From positions 74,335,264-74,399,263 of the forward strand of contig OX326958.1 of assembly GCA_946800325.1 (NCBI GenBank): a DNA stretch of 64,000 nt. The letters are read 5' to 3'. Origin of the DNA: Luzula sylvatica (Eukaryota > Streptophyta > Magnoliopsida > Poales > Juncaceae). A model generated the notes under the pieces. That model made no database searches, was not told the origin of the DNA, and saw nothing but the letters and a program-made list of their open reading frames with translations. Below are positions 1-12,210 of this stretch, one piece after another. A program made the translations under genes and the position numbers. Each line of letters opens with the position of its first letter. The stretch's first letter is position 1.

Positions 1-125
1 AATCTTGTTTTGAATCGAAAAACAAACTATCTTAGTGTTTGTGAAATTTGGTGAAAAGTTACGTACTAAAAGATACGATACAAATTATCTTAAAAACACG
101 TTATTTGAACTCCTCAAAGCGTTAA
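1..125 (+). repeat. 125-bp monomer variant (extra T at position 91)
   Basis: The first monomer reads ATCTTAAAAACAC where other copies have ATCTAAAAACAC or ATCTTAAAACAC, so it is 1 bp longer. The same 125-bp form recurs near 4055, 9015, 40757, 44231, 48943, 54518, 58120 and 62090. In each case a TTATTCG monomer follows. This makes it a stable lineage marker that moves with the HOR rather than an independent slippage at each site. Confidence 0.93.
22..42 (+). repeat. Short inverted repeat inside the monomer (first copy shown)
   Basis: ACAAAC at monomer positions 22-27 is followed nine bases later by its perfect complement GTTTGT at 37-42. In copies with A at position 29, TA/TA pairing could lengthen the stem across a small bulge. 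The element is present in nearly every monomer; the copies with nine As, where C23 has become A, lose one base pair. Such short dyads are common in centromeric satellites and have been proposed to form hairpins, but a six-base-pair AT-rich stem is weak and no function is shown here. Confidence 0.6.
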
Positions 126-249
126 AATCTTGTTTTGAATCGAAAAATAAACTTTCTTAGTGTTTGTGAAATTTGGTGAAAAGTTATGTAGTAAAAGATA
201 CGATACAAATGATCTTAAAACACGTTATTCGAACTCCTCAAAGCGTTCA
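126..249 (+). repeat. Typical 124-bp monomer (T29/G66 type)
   Basis: A reference copy for the numbering used here. It has T at monomer position 29 (CTTTCTTAG), G at position 66 (TGTAGTAAAAG), the CTTAAAA form at 89-95, and TTATTCG rather than the commoner TTATTTG at 101-106. One private-looking change, AAATAAAC in place of AAACAAAC, recurs only in the monomer starting at 993, which marks it as part of the 7-monomer repeat. The other main type has A at position 29 and C at position 66 (CTATCTTAG and TGTACTAAAAG). Confidence 0.95.
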
Positions 250-372
250 AATCTTGTTTTGAATCGAAAAACAAACTTTCTTAGTGTTTGTGAAATTTGG
301 TGAAAAGTTATGTACTAAAAGATACCATACAAATGATCTAAAAACAAGTTATTTGAACACCTCAAGCGTTAA
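250..372 (+). repeat. 123-bp monomer variant (TGAACACCTCAAGCG)
   Basis: This copy has T to A at position 110 and lacks one A of the CTCAAAGCG run, giving 123 bp. The paired changes recur together at about 1222, 4324, 5068, 9282, 16723, 22302, 26766, 33212, 36064, 41026, 44497, 49208, 54788, 58386 and 62353, so they descend from one ancestral copy. In several cases the preceding part of the monomer also carries GATACCAT or GATAGGAT instead of GATACGAT, which subdivides the lineage. Confidence 0.92.
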
Positions 373-992
373 AATCTTGTTTTGAATCGAAAAACAAACT
401 TTCTTAGTGTTTGTGAAATTTGGTGAAAAGTTATGTAGTAAAAGATACGATACAAATGATCTTAAAACACGTTATTTGAACTCCTCAAAGCGTTAAAATC
501 TTGTTTTGAATCGAAAAACAAACTATCTTAGTGTTTGTGAAATTTGGTGAAAAGTTATGTACTACAAGATACGATACAAATGATCTGAAAACACGTTATT
601 TGAACTCCTCAAAGCGTTCAAAACTTGTTTTGAATCGAAAAACAAACTTTCTTAGTGTTTGTGAAATTTGGTGAAAAGTTATGTAGTAAAAGATACGATA
701 CAAATGATCTAAAAACACGTTATTTGAACTGCTCAAAGCGTTAAAATCTTGTTTTGAATCGAAAAACAAACTATCTTAGTGTTTGTGAAATTTGGTGAAA
801 AGTTACGTACTAAAAGATACGATACAAATGATCTAAAAACACGTTATTTGAACTCCTCAAAGCGTTAAAATCTTGTTTTGAATCGAAAAACAAACTATCT
901 TAGTGTTTGTGAAATTTGGTGAAAAGTTACGTACTAAAGGATACGATACAAATGATCTAAAAACACGTTATTTGAACTCCTCAAAGCGTTAA

Positions 993-1859
993 AATCTTGT
1001 TTTGAATCGAAAAATAAACTTTCTTAGTGTTTGTGAAATTTGGTGAAAAGTTATGTAGTAAAAGATATGATACAAATGATCTTAAAACACGTTATTCGAA
1101 CTCCTCAAAGCGTTCAAATCTTGTTTTGAATCGAAAAACAAACTTTCTTAGTGTTTGTGAAATTTGGTGAAAAGTTATGTACTAAAAGATACCATACAAA
1201 TGATCTAAAAACAAGTTATTTGAACACCTCAAGCGTTAAAATCTTGTTTTGAATCGAAAAACAAACTTTCTTAGTGTTTGTGAAATTTGGTGAAAAGTTA
1301 TGTAGTAAACGATACGATACAAATGATCTTAAAACACGTTATTTGAACTCCTCAAAGCGTTAAAATCTTGTTTTGAATCGAAAAACAAACTATCTTAGTG
1401 TTTGTGAAATTTGGTGAAAAGTTATGTACTACAAGATACGATACAAATGATCTAAAAACACGTTATTTGAACTCCTCAAAGCGTTCAAAACTTGTTTTGA
1501 ATCGAAAAACAAACTTTCTTAGTGTTTGTGAAATTTGGTGAAAAGTTATGTAGTAAAAGATACGATACAAATGATCTAAAAACACGTTATTTGAACTGCT
1601 CAAAGCGTTAAAATCTTGTTTTGAATCGAAAAACAAACTATCTTAGTGTTTGTGAAATTTGGTGAAAAGTTACGTACTAAAAGATACGATACAAATAATC
1701 TAAAAACACGTTATTTGAACTCCTCAAAGCGTTAAAATCTTGTTTTGAATCGAAAAACAAACTATCTTAGTGTTTGTGAAATTTGGTGAAAAGTTACGTA
1801 CTAAAAGATACGATACAAATGATCTAAAAACACGTTATTTGAACTCCTCAAAGCGTTCA
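993..1859 (+). repeat. 7-monomer HOR, copy 2 (867 bp)
   Basis: Direct tandem partner of 126-992. The boundary at 1860 is the monomer carrying AATTTTG and GTGAAAATTGG, where the seven-monomer order stops. A related but single copy of the same order (125-bp monomer, TTATTCG, 123-bp monomer, CTACAAG, AAAACTTG, GAACTGCTC) recurs 32 monomers downstream from about 3970, so the local doubling at the left edge is a derived event. Confidence 0.9.
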
Positions 1860-4216
1860 AATTTTGTTTTGAATCGAAAAACAAACTTTCTTAGTGTTTG
1901 TGAAAATTGGTGAAAAGTTATGTAGTAAAAGATACGATACAAATGATCTTAAAACACGTTATTTGAACTCCTCAAAGCGTTAAAATCTTGTTTTGAATCG
2001 AAAAACAAACTATCTTAGTGTTTGTGAAATTTGGTGAAAAGTAATATACTAAAAGATACGATACAAATGATCTAAAAACACGTTATTTGAACTCCTCAAA
2101 GCGTTCAAATCTTGTTTTGAATCGAAAAACAAACTTTCTTAGTGTTTGTGAAATTTGGTGAAAAGTTATGTAGTAAAAGATACGATACAAATGATCTAAA
2201 AACACGTTATATTAACTCCTCAAAGCGTTCAAATCTTGTTTGGAATCGAAAAACAAACTATCTTAGTGTTTGTGAAATTTGGTGAAAAGTTACGTACTAA
2301 AAGATACGATACAAATGATCTAAAAACACGTTATTTGAACTCCTCAAAGCGTTCAAATCTTGTTTTGAATCGAAAAACAAACTTTCTTAGTGTTTGTGAA
2401 ATTTGGTGAAAAGTTATGTACTAAAAGATACGATACAAATGATCTTAAAACACGTTATTCGAACTCCTCAAAGCGTTCAAATCTTGTTTTGAATCGAAAA
2501 ACAAACTTTCTTAGTGTTTGTGAAATTTGGTGAAAAGTTATGTAGTAAAAGATACGATACAAATGATCTTAAATCACGTTATTTGAACTCCTCAAAGCGT
2601 TAAAATCTTGTTTTGAATCGAAAAACAAACTATCTTAGTGTTTGTGAAATTTGGTGAAAAGTTATGTACTACAAGATACGATACAAATGATCTAAAAACA
2701 CGTTATTTGAACTCCTCAAAGCGTTCAAAACTTGTTTTGAATCGAAAAACAAACTTTCTTAGTGTTTGTGAAATTTGGTGAAAAGTTATGTAGTAAAAGA
2801 TACGATACAAATGATATAAAAACACGTTATTTGAACTGCTCAAAGCGTTAAAATCTTGTTTTGAATCGAAAAACAAACTATCTTAGTGTTTGTGAAATTT
2901 GGTGAAAAGTTACGTACTAAAAGATACGATACAAATGATCTAAAAACACGTTATTTGAACTCCTCAAAGCGTTAAAATCTTGTTTTGAATCGAAAAACAA
3001 ACTATCTTAGTGTTTGTGAAATTTGGTGAAAAGTTACGTACTAAAAGATACGATACAAATGATCTAAAAACACGTTATTTGAACTCCTCAAAGCGTTCAA
3101 ATTTTGTTTTGAATCGAAAAACAAACTTTCTTAGTGTTTGTGAAAATTGGTGAAAAGTTATGTAGTAAAAGATACGATACAAATGATATTAAAACACGTT
3201 ATTTGAACTCCTCAAAGCGTAAAAATCTTGTTTTGAATCGAAAAACAAACTATCTTAGTGTTTGTGAAATTTGGTGAAAAGTAATGTACTAAAAGATACG
3301 ATACAAATGATCTAAAAACACGTTATTTGAACTCCTCAAAGCGTTCAAATCTTGTTTTGAATCGAAAAACAAACTTTCTTAGTGTTTGTGAAATTTGGTG
3401 AAAAGTTATGTAGTAAAAGATACGATACAAATGATCTTAAAACACGTTATTTGAACTCCTCAAAGCGTTAAAATCTTGTTTTGAATCGAAAAACAAATTA
3501 TCTTAGTGTTTGTGAAATTTGGTGAAAAGTTATGTACTAAAAGATACGATACAAATGATCTAAAAACACGTTATTTGAACTCCTCAAAGCGTTCAAATCT
3601 TGTTTTGAATCGAAAAACAAACTTTCTTAGTGTTTGTGAAATTTGGTGAAAACTTATGTAGTAAAAGATACGATACAAATGATCTAAAAACACGTTATTT
3701 TAACTCCTCAAAGCGTTCAAATCTTGTTTGGAATCGAAAAACAAACTATCTTAGTGTTTGTGACATTTGGTGAAAAGTTATGTACTAAAAGATACGATAC
3801 AAATGATCTAAAAACACGTTATTTGAACTCCTCAAAGCGTTAAAATCTTGTTTTGAATCGAAAAACAAACTTTCTTAGTGTTTGTAAAATTTGGTGAAAA
3901 GTTATGTACTAAAAGATACGAAACAAATGATCTTAAAACACGTTATTTGAACTCCTCAAAGCGTTAAAATCTTGTTTTGAATCGAAAAACAAACTATCTT
4001 AGTGTTTGTGAAATTTGGTGAAAAGTTACGTACTAAAAGATACGATACAAATGATCTTAAAAACACGTTATTTGAACTCCTCAAAGCGTTAAAATCTTGT
4101 TTTGAATCGAAAAACAAACTTTCTTAGTGTTTGTGAAATTTGGTGAAAAGTTATGTAGTAAAAGATACGATACAAATGATCTTAAAACACGTTATTCGAA
4201 CTCCTCAAAGCGTTCA

Positions 4217-4959
4217 AATCTTGTTTTGAATCGAAAAACAAACTTTCTTAGTGTTTGTGAAATTTGGTGAAAAGTTATGTACTAAAAGATAGGATACAAA
4301 TGATCTAAAAACACGTTATTTGAACACCTCAAGCGTTAAAATCTTGTTTTGAATCGAAAAACAAACTTTCTTAGTGTTTGTGAAATTTGGTGAAAAGTTA
4401 TGTAGTAAAAGATACGATACAAATGATCTTAAAACACGTTATTTGAACTCCTCAAAGCGTTAAAATCTTGTTTTGAATCGAAAAACAAACTATCTTAGTG
4501 TTTGTGAAATTTGGTGAAAAGTTATGTACTACAAGATACGATACAAATGATCTAAAAACACGTTATTTGAACTCCTCAAAGCGTTCAAAACTTGTTTTGA
4601 ATCGAAAAACAAACTTTCTTAGTGTTTGTGAAATTTGGTGAAAAGTTATGTAGTAAAAGATACGATACAAATGATCTAAAAACACGTTATTTGAACTGCT
4701 CAAAGCGTTAAAATCTTGTTTTGAATCGAAAAACAAACTATCTTAGTATTTGTGAAATTTGGTGAAAAGTTATGTAGTAAAAGATACGATACAAATGATC
4801 TTAAAACACGTTATTTGAACTCCTCAAAGCGTTAAAATCTTGTTTTGAATCGAAAAACAAACTATCTTAGTGTTTGTGAAATTTGGTGAAAAGTTATGTA
4901 GTAAAAGATACGATACAAATGATCTTAAAACACGTTATTTGAACTCCTCAAAGCGTTCA
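4217..4959 (+). repeat. 6-monomer repeat, copy 1 (743 bp)
   Basis: It begins with the monomer carrying GATAGGATAC and the 123-bp tail, followed by a T29/G66 monomer, a CTACAAG monomer, the AAAACTTG/GAACTGCTC monomer and a monomer with CTTAGTATTTG. The series restarts 743 bp later at 4960. After about 4775 this copy departs from its partner: the CTTAGTATTTG monomer here continues with TGTAGTAAAAGATAC, while the partner has TGTACTAAAAGAGAC. The exchange point therefore lies inside that monomer. Confidence 0.87.
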
Positions 4960-5518
4960 AATCTTGTTTTGAATCGAAAAACAAACTTTCTTAGTGTTTG
5001 TGAAATTTGGTGAAAAGTTATGTACTAAAAGATAGGATACAAATGATCTAAAAACACGTTATTTGAACACCTCAAGCGTTAAAATCTTGTTTTGAATCGA
5101 AAAACAAACTTTCTTAGTGTTTGTGAAATTTGGTGAAAAGTTATGTAGTAAAAGATACGATACAAATGATCTTAAAACACGTTATTTGAACTCCTCAAAG
5201 CGTTAAAATCTTGTTTTGAATCGAAAAACAAACTATCTTAGTGTTTGTGAAATTTGGTGAAAAGTTATGTACTACAAGATACGATACAAATGATCTAAAA
5301 ACACGTTATTTGAACTCCTCAAAGCGTTCAAAACTTGTTTTGAATCGAAAAACAAACTTTCTTAGTGTTTGTGAAATTTGGTGAAAAGTTATGTAGTAAA
5401 AGATACGATACAAATGATCTAAAAACACGTTATTTGAACTGCTCAAAGCGTTAAAATCTTGTTTTGAATCGAAAAACAAACTATCTTAGTATTTGTGAAA
5501 TTTGGTGAAAAGTTATGT
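4960..5518 (+). repeat. 6-monomer repeat, copy 2
   Basis: The homologous part of the second copy, 743 bp downstream of 4217-4775. It leads into markers absent from the first copy: AAAAGAGACG near 5525, AAAAACTCG, AAACATACTTTC and GTTCGTGACATT near 5741. Those markers recur together at shifts of 4216, 35,957 and 49,721 bp, so this copy is the one that keeps the ancestral continuation. Confidence 0.87.
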
Positions 5519-8500
5519 ACTAAAAGAGACGATACAAATGATCTAAAAACTCGTTATTTGAACTCCTCAAAGCGTTCAAATCTTGTTTTGAATCGAAAAA
5601 CATACTTTCTTAGTGTTTGTGAAATTTGGTGAAAAGTTATGTAGTAAAAGATACGATACAAATGATCTAAAAACAAGTTATTTGAACTCCTCAAAGCGTT
5701 AAAATCTTGTTTTGAATCGAAAAACAAACTTTCATAGTGTTCGTGACATTTGGTGAAAAGTTATGTACTAAAAGATACGATACAAATGATCTTAAAACAC
5801 GTTATTTGAACTCCTCAAAGCGTTCAAATCTTGTTTTGAATCGAAAAACAAACTTTCATAGTGTTTGTGAAATTTGGTGAAAAGTTATGTAGTAAAAGAT
5901 ACGATACAAATGATCTAAAAACACGTTATTTGAACTGCTCAAAGCGTTAAAATCTTGTTTTGAATCGAAAAACAAACTATCTTAGTGTTTGTGAAATTTG
6001 GTGAAAAGTTATGTACTAAAAGATACGATACAAATGATCTAAAAACACGTTATTTGAACTCCTCAAAGCGTTAAAATCTTGTTTTGAATCGAAAAACAAA
6101 CTATCTTAGTGTTTGTGAAATTTGGTGAAAAGTTATGTAGTAAAAGATACGATACAAATGATCTAAAAACACGTTATTCGAACTCCTCAAAGCGTTAAAA
6201 TCTTGTTTTGAATCGAAAAACAAACTTTCTTAGTGTTTGTGAAATTTGGTGAAAAGTTATGTACTAAAAGATACGATACAAATGATCTTAAAACACGTTA
6301 TTTGAACTCCTCAAAACGTTAAAATCTTGTTTTGAATCGAAAAACAAACTTTCTTAGTGTTTGTGAAATTTGGTAAAAAGTTATGTAGTAAAAGATACGA
6401 TACAAATGATCTAAAAATACGTTATTTGAACTCCTCAAAGCGTTAAAATCTTGTTTTGAATCGAAAAAAAAACTATCTTAGTGTTTGTGAAATTTGGTGA
6501 AAAGTTATGTACTAAAAGATACGATACAAATGATCTAAAAATACGTTATTTGAACTCCTCAAAGCGTTAAAATCTTGTTTTGAATCGAAAAACATACTTT
6601 CTTAGTGTTTGTGAAATTTGGTGAAAAGTTATGTAGTAAAAGATACGATACAAATGATCTAAAAACATGTTATTGGAACTCCTCAAAGCGTTAAAATCTT
6701 GTTTTGAATCGAAAAACAAACTTTCTTAGTGTTTGTGAAATTTGGTGAAAAGTTATGTAGTAAAAGATACGATACAAATGATCTAAAAACACGTTATTCG
6801 AACTCCTCAAAGCGTTAAAATCTTGTTTTGAATCGAAAAACAAACTTTCTTAGTGTTTGTGAAATTTGGTGAAAAGTTATGTACTAAAAGATACGATACA
6901 AATGATCTTAAAACACGTTATTTGAACTCCTCAAAACGTTAAAATCTTGTTTTGAATCGAAAAACAAACTTTCTTAGTGTTTGTGAAATTTGGTAAAAAG
7001 TTATGTAGTAAAAGATACGATACAAATGATCTAAAAATACGTTATTTGATCTCCTCAAAGCGTTAAAATCTTGTTTTGAATCGAAAAACAAACTTTCATA
7101 GTGTTTGTGAAATTTGGTGAAAAGTTATGTAGTAAAAGATACGATACAAATGATCTAAAAACACGTTATTTGAACTGCTCAAAGCGTTAAAATCTTGTTT
7201 TGAATCGAAAAACAAACTATCTTAGTGTTTGTGAAATTTGGTGAAAAGTTATGTAGTAAAAGATACGATACAAATGATCTAAAAACACGTTATTTGAACT
7301 CCTCAAAGCGTTAAAATCTTGTTTTGAATCGAAAAACAAACTTTCTTAGTGTTTGTGAAATTTGGTGAAAAGTTATGTACTAAAAGATACGATACAAATG
7401 ATCTAAAAACATGTTATTTGAACTCCTCAAAGCGTTAAAATCTTGTTTTGAATCGAAAAACAAACTTTCTTAGTGTTTGTGAAATTTGGTGAAAAGTTAT
7501 GTAGTAAAAGATACGATACAAATGATCTTAAAACACGTTATTTGAACTCCTCAAAGCGTTAAAATCTTGTTTTGAATCGAAAAACAAACTATCTTAGTGT
7601 TTGTGAAATTTGGTGAAAAGTTACGTACTAAAAGATACGATACAAATGATCTAAAAACACGTTATTTGAACTCCTCAAAGCGTTAAAATCTTGTTTTGAA
7701 TCGAAAAACAAACTTTCTTAGTGTTTGTGAAATTTGGTGAAAAGTTATGTAGTAAAAGATACGATACAAATGATCTAAAAACACGTTATTCGAACTCCTC
7801 AAAGCGTTAAAATCTTGTTTTGAATCGAAAAACAAACTTTCTTAGTGTTTGTGAAATTTGGTGAAAAGTTATGTACTAAAAGATACGATACAAATGATCT
7901 TAAAACACGTTATTTGGACTCCTCAAAACGTTAAAATCTTGTTTTGAATCGAAAAACAAACTTTCTTAGTGTTTGTGAAATTTGGTGAAAAGTAATGTAC
8001 TAAAAGATACGATACAAATGATCTAAAAACACGTTATTTGAACTCCTCAAAGCGTTCAAATCTTGTTTTGAATCGAAAAACAAACTTTCTTAGTGTTTGT
8101 GAAATTTGGTGAAAAGTTATGTAGTAAAAGATACGATACAAATGATCTTAAAACACGTTATTTGAACTCCTCAAAGCGTTAAAATCTTGTTTTGAATCGA
8201 AAAACAAACTATCTTAGTGTTTGTGAAATTTGGTGAAAAGTTATGTACTAAAAGATACGATACAAATGATCTAAAAACACGTTATTTGAACTCCTCAAAG
8301 CGTTCAAATCTTGTTTTGAATCGAAAAACAAACTTTCTTAGTGTTTGTGAAATTTGGTGAAAACTTATGTAGTAAAAGATACGATACAAATGATCTAAAA
8401 ACACGTTATTTTAACTCCTCAAAGCGTTCAAATCTTGTTTGGAATCGAAAAACAAACTATCTTAGTGTTTGTGACATTTGGTGAAAAGTTATGTACTAAA

Positions 8501-9175
8501 AGATACGATACAAATGATCTTAAAACACGTCATTTGAACTCCTCAAAGCGTTCAAATCTTGTTTTGAATCGAAAAACAAACTATCTTAGTGTTTGTGAAA
8601 TTTGGTGAAAAGTTATGTAGTAAAAGATACGATACAAATGATCTAAAAACACGTTATTTGAACTCCTCAAAGCGTTAAAATCTTGTTTTGAATCGAAAAA
8701 CAAACTATCTTAGTGTTTGTGAAATTTGGTGAAAAGTTATGTACTAACAGATACGATACAAATGATCTAAAAACACGTTATTTGAACTCCTCAAAGCGTT
8801 AAAATCTTGTTTTGAATCGAAAAACAAACTTTCTTAGTGTTTGTAAAATTTGGTGAAAAGTTATGTACTAAAAGATACGAAACAAATGATCTTAAAACAC
8901 GTTATTTGAACTCCTCAAAGCGTTAAAATCTTGTTTTGAATCGAAAAACAAACTATCTTAGTGTTTGTGAAATTTGGTGAAAAGTTACGTACTAAAAGAT
9001 ACGATACAAATGATCTTAAAAACACGTTATTTGAACTCCTCAAAGCGTTAAAATCTTGTTTTGAATCGAAAAACAAACTTTCTTAGTGTTTGTGAAATTT
9101 GGTGAAAAGTTATGTAGTAAAAGATACGATACAAATGATCTTAAAACACGTTATTCGAACTCCTCAAAGCGTTCA
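4960..9175 (+). repeat. 34-monomer HOR unit, copy 1 (4216 bp)
   Basis: Rare markers reappear exactly 4216 bp (34 x 124) later: GATAGGAT (5034 and 9250), AGAGAC (5525 and 9741), TCGTGAC (5741 and 9957) and TATTTGGACTCC (GGACT at 7916 and 12132). The close match runs from 4960 to about 7990. The rest of this unit (7990-9175) instead matches the 3.28-4.2 kb region at shifts of 4711 and 4959 bp, so the unit is a mosaic. Confidence 0.88.
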
Positions 9176-10330
9176 AATCTTGTTTTGAATCGAAAAACAA
9201 ACTTTCTTAGTGTTTGTGAAATTTGGTGAAAAGTTATGTACTAAAAGATAGGATACAAATGATCTAAAAACACGTTATTTGAACACCTCAAGCGTTAAAA
9301 TCTTGTTTTGAATCGAAAAACAAACTTTCTTAGTGTTTGTGAAATTTGGTGAAAAGTTATGTAGTAAAAGATACGATACAAATGATCTTAAAACACGTTA
9401 TTTGAACTCCTCAAAGCGTTAAAATCTTGTTTTGAATCGAAAAACAAACTATCTTAGTGTTTGTGAAATTTGGTGAAAAGTTATGTACTACAAGATACGA
9501 TACAAATGATCTAAAAACACGTTATTTGAACTCCTCAAAGCGTTCAAAACTTGTTTTGAATCGAAAAACAAACTTTCTTAGTGTTTGTGAAATTTGGTGA
9601 AAAGTTATGTAGTAAAAGATACGATACAAATGATCTAAAAACACGTTATTTGAACTGCTCAAAGCGTTAAAATCTTGTTTTGAATCGAAAAACAAACTAT
9701 CTTAGTATTTGTGAAATTTGGTGAAAAGTTATGTACTAAAAGAGACGATACAAATGATCTAAAAACTCGTTATTTGAACTCCTCAAAGCGTTCAAATCTT
9801 GTTTTGAATCGAAAAACATACTTTCTTAGTGTTTGTGAAATTTGGTGAAAAGTTATGTAGTAAAAGATACGATACAAATGATCTAAAAACAAGTTATTTG
9901 AACTCCTCAAAGCGTTAAAATCTTGTTTTGAATCGAAAAACAAACTTTCATAGTGTTCGTGACATTTGGTGAAAAGTTATGTACTAAAAGATACGATACA
10001 AATGATCTTAAAACACGTTATTTGAACTCCTCAAAGCGTTCAAATCTTGTTTTGAATCGAAAAACAAACTTTCATAGTGTTTGTGAAATTTGGTGAAAAG
10101 TTATGTAGTAAAAGATACGATACAAATGATCTAAAAACACGTTATTTGAACTGCTCAAAGCGTTAAAATCTTGTTTTGAATCGAAAAACAAACTATCTTA
10201 GTGTTTGTGAAATTTGGTGAAAAGTTATGTACTAAAAGATACGATACAAATGATCTAAAAACACGTTATTTGAACTCCTCAAAGCGTTAAAATCTTGTTT
10301 TGAATCGAAAAACAAACTATCTTAGTGTTT
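8110..10330 (+). repeat. Dispersed HOR block, copy A (~2.2 kb)
   Basis: A run of about 18 monomers marked in order by GAAAACTTATG (8364), GTTTGGAATCG, CACGTCATTTG (8531), TACGAAACAAATG (8879), the 125-bp monomer, GATAGGAT (9250), AGAGACG (9741) and GTTCGTGAC (9957). The same order occurs 31,741 bp away at 39851-42071 and 45,505 bp away at 53615-55835. This copy alone of the three has GTGTTTGTAAAATTTGG near 8845, a form it shares with the 3.8 kb region. Confidence 0.88.
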
Positions 10331-12210
10331 GTGAAATTTGGTGAAAAGTTATGTAGTAAAAGATACGATACAAATGATCTAAAAACACGTTATTCGAACT
10401 CCTCAAAGCGTTAAAATCTTGTTTTGAATCGAAAAACAAACTTTCTTAGTGTTTGTGAAATTTGGTGAAAAGTTATGTACTAAAAGATACGATACAAATG
10501 ATCTTAAAACACGTTATTTGAACTCCTCAAAACGTTAAAATCTTGTTTTGAATCGAAAAACAAACTTTCTTAGTGTTTGTGAAATTTGGTAAAAAGTTAT
10601 GTAGTAAAAGATACGATACAAATGATCTAAAAATACGTTATTTGAACTCCTCAAAGCGTTAAAATCTTGTTTTGAATCGAAAAAAAAACTATCTTAGTGT
10701 TTGTGAAATTTGGTGAAAAGTTATGTACTAAAAGATACGATACAAATGATCTAAAAATACGTTATTTGAACTCCTCAAAGCGTTAAAATCTTGTTTTGAA
10801 TCGAAAAAAAAACTATCTTAGTGTTTGTGAAATTTGGTGAAAAGTTATGTACTAAAAGATACGATACAAATGATCTAAAAACATGTTATTGGAACTCCTC
10901 AAAGCGTTAAAATCTTGTTTTGAATCGAAAAACAAACTTTCTTAGTGTTTGTGAAATTTGGTGAAAAGTTATGTAGTAAAAGATACGATACAAATGATCT
11001 AAAAACACGTTATTCGAACTCCTCAAAGGGTTAAAATCTTGTTTTGAATCGAAAAACAAACTTTCTTAGTGTTTGTGAAATTTGGTGAAAAGTTATGTAC
11101 TAAAAGATACGATACAAATGATCTTAAAACACGTTATTTGAACTCCTCAAAACGTTAAAATCTTGTTTTGAATCGAAAAACAAACTTTCTTAGTGTTTGT
11201 GAAATTTGGTAAAAAGTTATGTAGTAAAAGATACGATACAAATGATCTAAAAATACGTTATTTGATCTCCTCAAAGCGTTAAAATCTTGTTTTGAATCGA
11301 AAAACAAACTTTCATAGTGTTTGTGAAATTTGGTGAAAAGTTATGTAGTAAAAGATACGATACAAATGATCTAAAAACACGTTATTTGAACTGCTCAAAG
11401 CGTTAAAATCTTGTTTTGAATCGAAAAACAAACTATCTTAGTGTTTGTGAAATTTGGTGAAAAGTTATGTAGTAAAAGATACGATACAAATGATCTAAAA
11501 ACACGTTATTTGAACTCCTCAAAGCGTTAAAATCTTGTTTTGAATCGAAAAACAAACTTTCTTAGTGTTTGTGAAATTTGGTGAAAAGTTATGTACTAAA
11601 AGATACGATACAAATGATCTAAAAACATGTTATTTGAACTCCTCAAAGCGTTAAAATCTTGTTTTGAATCGAAAAACAAACTTTCTTAGTGTTTGTGAAA
11701 TTTGGTGAAAAGTTATGTAGTAAAAGATACGATACAAATGATCTTAAAACACGTTATTTGAACTCCTCAAAGCGTTAAAATCTTGTTTTGAATCGAAAAA
11801 CAAACTATCTTAGTGTTTGTGAAATTTGGTGAAAAGTTACGTACTAAAAGATACGATACAAATGATCTAAAAACACGTTATTTGAACTCCTCAAAGCGTT
11901 AAAATCTTGTTTTGAATCGAAAAACAAACTTTCTTAGTGTTTGTGAAATTTGGTGAAAAGTTATGTAGTAAAAGATACGATACAAATGATCTAAAAACAC
12001 GTTATTCGAACTCCTCAAAGCGTTAAAATCTTGTTTTGAATCGAAAAACAAACTTTCTTAGTGTTTGTGAAATTTGGTGAAAAGTTATGTACTAAAAGAT
12101 ACGATACAAATGATCTTAAAACACGTTATTTGGACTCCTCAAAACGTTAAAATCTTGTTTTGAATCGAAAAACAAACTTTCTTAGTGTTTGTGAAATTTG
12201 GTAAAAAGTT
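9176..12210 (+). repeat. 34-monomer HOR, copy 2 (partial, ~3035 bp)
   Basis: Matches 4960-7994 at a shift of 4216 bp. The copies part at about 12200, where this one has GGTAAAAAGTTATGTAG while copy 1 has GGTGAAAAGTAATGTAC. Inside the match one whole monomer differs (10787-10910, nine-A type with C66, versus 6571-6694, AAACATAC type with G66). A single base also differs: AAAGGG ending at 11030 versus AAAGCG in copy 1. Confidence 0.87.

Larger units (their letters stand above)
126..992 (+). repeat. 7-monomer HOR, copy 1 (867 bp)
   Basis: Seven monomers in a fixed order: AAATAAAC with TTATTCG; GATACCAT with the 123-bp tail; a T29/G66 monomer; CTACAAGATAC; AAAACTTG with GAACTGCTC; and two monomers with TTACGTACTAAA. 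The same order follows at once in the second copy, 867 bp (7 x 124 minus 1) downstream. Differences between the copies are few: GATACGAT/GATATGAT near 1067, AAAAGATAC/AAACGATAC near 1309, ATCTGAAAAC/ATCTAAAAAC near 587/1453 and AAAGG near 938. Confidence 0.9.

Noticed and set aside
1..42. CENP-B box on the minus strand of each monomer
   Set aside because: The minus strand reads TTTCGATTCAAAACAAG, which fits the TTCGnnnnA half of the CENP-B core, but the required CGGG is ACAA. Only 5 of 9 core bases match, so a functional box is not supported.
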